Positions 21,230 to 24,072 of a DNA stretch of 24,072 bases are shown here, piece after piece. Position numbers and translations under genes: made by a program. The stretch is from Acidobacteriota bacterium (GTDB taxonomy: Bacteria; Acidobacteriota; Terriglobia; UBA7540). Positions within the stretch are counted from its first letter, which is position 1. Each line of letters starts with the position of its first letter. The DNA lies in NCBI GenBank assembly GCA_021827245.1, contig JAKAWN010000030.1, positions 1-24,072 of the forward strand, in the 5' to 3' direction. The notes below the pieces were generated by a model, which saw nothing but the letters and a program-made list of their open reading frames with translations, did no database searches and was not told the DNA's origin.

Positions 21230-24072
21230 GTGGCGTTGGACGCTTCTTCATTACACAACACAATTCCCAAGCCCGGCCAGAGCATTCTTGTCCGAAGTAG
21301 GCCTGCTGTCGTCAGGGATGTCCGCACCTTCAGCTCGCCGACAACGGGTGCAGCGCATGCCGTTCAGGTCGACTATCTGGACGGGTGGTCTCACCCTGAT
21401 GCCGATCAGGTCATTTGGGAACGGGAAGTCGGGGCTCGCGTCATATCGAGCCTGACCCTCCCCAGGATTGGCCAGGATTCCATTCACCCGGATTTACCAA
21501 GCCGACTCAAAGCGTTTCTCGATTCCTATCGTTGGTCAGCTATCAACACGTTGCTCCCACATCGGGAGAGAGAGCCAGAGGAGGTCCGCCTTGTTGCGCC
21601 CTGGCACAGCGCCGTTCAGATCGAAGATTATCAGATCTACCCGGTGCTCAAATCTCTCCTCATGCCCAGGGTTTCGCTGCTCCTGGCGGACGATGTTGGT
21701 CTCGGAAAAACCATTGAGGCGGGTCTAATCATCTCCGAACTTTTCGCTCGTAGGCGGATTCAGCGGGTCTTGGTCGTTTGCCCTGCCTCATTGCAGGGGC
21801 AATGGCGCGATGAGCTAAAGGACAAGTTTCATCTCGACTTCATTATTATCGACCGTGACGAGACCTTCAGGATTCAACGTTCCTTAGGAATGGATTCCAA
21901 TCCCTGGGCTACTTATCCGCGGATCATCACGTCCATGGACTATCTGCGGCAACCTGACATTCTTAACAGCTTTCAGGCGGCGTCGGGTGGGCTCACTGGA
22001 AAGGACCAGTCCAAGTTCCCGTGGCAGATGCTGGTGGTAGACGAAGCCCATAATCTGTCTCCGTCGAGATTCGGAGATGACAGTGACCGATACATGATGC
22101 TGAGACAGCTCAGCCCCGTGTTCGAGCACAAGATTTTTTTGACCGCGACGCCCCACAATGGGTACACCGTTTCCTTTACAGGACTCCTCGAACTGCTCGA
22201 TCCAGTGCGATTTCGGCAAACTTCGATAATGGACGAGCGTGACCACGATCAAGTCCGACTCACCATGGTCCGGCGGCTCAAGTCAGAATTGAATCGCCCT
22301 GGCGAAATCACGCGATTTCCCCGACGAGAGGTCAAAGCAATCCCCGTCGCGTTCACACCGCACGAGAAGGAACTCTTCGCGGCTCTTCGTCAATACAGGA
22401 AGGCTGCACTGGAGTTTCTCGCAAGAGTCGGACCCAGAGAACGTCGCATCGGGGACTTCCTTCTCACGCTACTGACGAAACGGCTGCTTTCGAGCTCCTA
22501 CGCCTTTGCTTGCACATGGTGGCAGCATGTTGAAGGAGTTCAACTGGGCGAGGCCGAAACGGACACGATGGACCAAGCGGTGGCTAGAGCCGAAGCCCCA
22601 GTAAACGATGATGAAGAAAAGGATCTTCGCGACCTGGACGTGGCCCGTCAGGGGGGAGCCTGGCTCTTTGCCTTCGCTGAGGCTCTACGGCCGGAAATGG
22701 ATGAGGTTGGTGAGAGGTTGAAAGCCCTGGGCTGGCCCGCCGACCGGGTAAGCACGGGCGCCATTGGAGCCAGCCACCTTCCCCCGGATGCTCGCTGGGA
22801 CCACCTTATTGATTGGGTCAAAAGCCATCTCATGAGGGATGGTCTCTTCCGCGACGACGAACGCCTAATATTGTTCACTGAGTATAAGCACACTCTTGAT
22901 TATCTCCTTCTCCGATTCCAACGCGCCGGCATTGTAAATCCCCAGTTAGAATTCATATTCGGCGGGATAGGGGCATCCAGCACCCGGCGCGATAACATCA
23001 AGGAGGCCTTCAACGATCCCGAAAGCCCCCTGCGCATTCTTTTGGCCACCGATACAGCCTCTGAAGGGATCAACCTTCAGACCAGTTGTCGGTTCGTCCT
23101 TCATCAGGAAATTCCGTGGAATCCCATGCGTCTCGAGCAGCGCAACGGTCGTGTTGACCGTCATGGTCAAGCACGCGATGTCGACGTCTTCCATTTCACC
23201 AGTAGCGATGAGGCCGACCTGAAATTCATGGCGCACGTCGTAAAGAAAGTCGAGCAAGCCCGTGAGGATTTGGGGAGTGTTGGCCAGGTAATCGACCAGG
23301 CGATCTTGGAGCATTTCACCAGAAGAGAATTGGACGAGGCTTCACTCGACCAGCGTGTGGAGGGTGTGAAGAAGGATGAGGTTGATGCGCAGGATATTCA
23401 AAGTCGCGATCGAGGGACGGACGATCTTTACATACGCGCGCTACAGCGCTTGCGGGCAACAGAGCTAGCTCTCGGATTGTCACCGCGGGGCCTTGCGACC
23501 CTCCTGCAACAGGCATTGGAACTTGAAAAGGGAAGCCTCCAAGCGACAGCGGAAGCGGATGTCTACCGCATATCTGTCATACCTCCCGCCTGGAAGAAGC
23601 TCGTTCAAGAAATGCTCGAAATAGAGAAAGGAAAGCTCCAAGGTGCTTTGCCCAAGCTCGTCTTCGACCCGAGCTACTTCGAGACGGTTGAGAATGGGCG
23701 GAAGATATACCGCACTCGACCAGACGCAGTGCTGGTACGTTTGGGCCACCCCCTGATGCGCCGGGCAATTTCGACTCTTCGCCGCCACCTCTGGGACGGC
23801 AGAGAGCTTGCTCGCTGGACCGTAACCGCAAGGAGGCTCCCGCCAGATATAAGTGAAATTCTCGTTCTCCATACGACACTTGAGATCACAAATGCGCTGC
23901 GAGAAACAGTTCATCAAGAGGTCATAGCCACCCCCTTTCAGGTACACGGCGACCACCTGACGCCGAACACGGCGGGAACCACGAGGGGAGCGAAGGCGGC
24001 GAGGAGGCCGACCGGCACGCCGACTGCGAGCACCTGCAGCGTCATCCCGTCCTGCACCGCCCGTCTCATCCT
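21230..24072 (+). CDS. drmD: DISARM SNF2-like helicase DrmD, partial (runs off window)
   Basis: The frame is open from GTG 21230 to the window end (947 codons, no stop). The opening I-P-K-P-G-Q-S-I-L-V-R-S-R, then V-I-W-E-R-E and A-D-D-V-G-L-G-K-T (Walker A, 153-161), D-E-A-H (271-274), T-A-T-P-H-N-G, the L-A-T-D-T-A-S-E-G motif V (605-613) and Q-R-N-G-R-V-D-R-H (637-645) make a complete SNF2/SWI helicase. The N-terminal region before Walker A and the late R-L-G-H-P-L-M segment are DrmD-like rather than generic SNF2. DrmD is the first gene of class 1 DISARM, usually followed by drmMI, drmA, drmB and drmC, none of which is in the window. From about codon 905 (23943 on) the sequence stops looking like DrmD and probably belongs to something else, so the true C-terminus may be missing. 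Confidence 0.85.
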   Translation, partial: MALDASSLHNTIPKPGQSILVRSRPAVVRDVRTFSSPTTGAAHAVQVDYLDGWSHPDADQVIWEREVGARVISSLTLPRIGQDSIHPDLPSRLKAFLDSYRWSAINTLLPHREREPEEVRLVAPWHSAVQIEDYQIYPVLKSLLMPRVSLLLADDVGLGKTIEAGLIISELFARRRIQRVLVVCPASLQGQWRDELKDKFHLDFIIIDRDETFRIQRSLGMDSNPWATYPRIITSMDYLRQPDILNSFQAASGGLTGKDQSKFPWQMLVVDEAHNLSPSRFGDDSDRYMMLRQLSPVFEHKIFLTATPHNGYTVSFTGLLELLDPVRFRQTSIMDERDHDQVRLTMVRRLKSELNRPGEITRFPRREVKAIPVAFTPHEKELFAALRQYRKAALEFLARVGPRERRIGDFLLTLLTKRLLSSSYAFACTWWQHVEGVQLGEAETDTMDQAVARAEAPVNDDEEKDLRDLDVARQGGAWLFAFAEALRPEMDEVGERLKALGWPADRVSTGAIGASHLPPDARWDHLIDWVKSHLMRDGLFRDDERLILFTEYKHTLDYLLLRFQRAGIVNPQLEFIFGGIGASSTRRDNIKEAFNDPESPLRILLATDTASEGINLQTSCRFVLHQEIPWNPMRLEQRNGRVDRHGQARDVDVFHFTSSDEADLKFMAHVVKKVEQAREDLGSVGQVIDQAILEHFTRRELDEASLDQRVEGVKKDEVDAQDIQSRDRGTDDLYIRALQRLRATELALGLSPRGLATLLQQALELEKGSLQATAEADVYRISVIPPAWKKLVQEMLEIEKGKLQGALPKLVFDPSYFETVENGRKIYRTRPDAVLVRLGHPLMRRAISTLRRHLWDGRELARWTVTARRLPPDISEILVLHTTLEITNALRETVHQEVIATPFQVHGDHLTPNTAGTTRGAKAARRPTGTPTASTCSVIPSCTARLI
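23943..24072 (-). other. Foreign-looking high-GC tail, flippase-like on the - strand
   Basis: The last 130 bases are about 71% G+C, while the drmD sequence just before is much lower. Read on the - strand they stay open as about 40 residues of hydrophobic protein (VLAVGVPVGLLAAFAPLVV, then V-F-G-V-R-W-S-P), a pattern typical of MATE/Wzx-type polysaccharide flippases. That reading collapses at a stop just past the presumed junction. A contig chimera or a recombination joint is the simplest explanation. Confidence 0.55.

Noticed and set aside
23480..23956. 158-codon - strand open frame across the drmD 3' end
   Set aside because: It is the complement of clearly conserved drmD helicase sequence, with no domain of its own.
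1..24072. CRISPR array or cas genes
   Set aside because: No regularly spaced repeat-spacer units were seen; the Cas4-like cysteines belong to the TM0106-type fusion protein.

Overview
The window looks like the end of a bacterial defence island. Base composition is moderate in GC, a TolC-type fragment points to a Gram-negative host, and the gene families are broadly distributed. No marker gene fixes the taxon; a soil-type Gram-negative is only a guess. Every confident gene lies on the + strand.

Layout. Positions 1-1650 hold decayed sequence: a direct-repeat pair, a short helix-turn-helix-like fragment and the broken C-terminal end of a TolC-family outer-membrane protein. At 1656-1700, on the - strand, is the 3' half of a tRNA-Ala(GGC) gene that stops in the anticodon loop. 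That is the usual scar of tRNA-targeted integration, and its polarity puts the inserted element to the right, where all the defence genes are. Four copies of an 11-bp motif flank it.

Positions 2007-3701 carry an AbiEi/AbiEii toxin-antitoxin pair. Positions 4093-10685 carry a complete Wadjet (JetABCD) SMC-type anti-plasmid system with overlapping genes. Positions 10768-13002 encode a Rad50-like ATPase with a zinc-hook CxxC and a C-terminal Arg-Glu-His set, most like the RloC/PrrC anticodon nuclease group; it is close behind jetD and probably co-transcribed.

Positions 13215-20880 form a tight three-gene operon: a Mre11/SbcD-like phosphoesterase with an altered motif III, a Rad50/SbcC-like ATPase with no zinc hook but a globular insert at its apex, and a 1132-residue protein joining an Fe-S RecB-type nuclease, an RNase H-fold exonuclease domain and a Upf1-type helicase. 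I know of no named system with this composition, so it is the best candidate for an undescribed defence module. A terminator-like hairpin closes it.

A predicted promoter then drives a DrmD-like SNF2 helicase (21230 to the window end), normally the first gene of a class 1 DISARM locus. The last ~130 bases do not look like drmD. They are about 71% GC and read on the - strand like a flippase-type membrane protein, so the end is probably chimeric or a recombination junction.

How the parts work together (inference): Wadjet would cleave small circular DNA, AbiE and the RloC-like protein would act on tRNA as abortive responses, the SbcCD-helicase operon would process unusual DNA ends, and DISARM would act against unmodified phage DNA.
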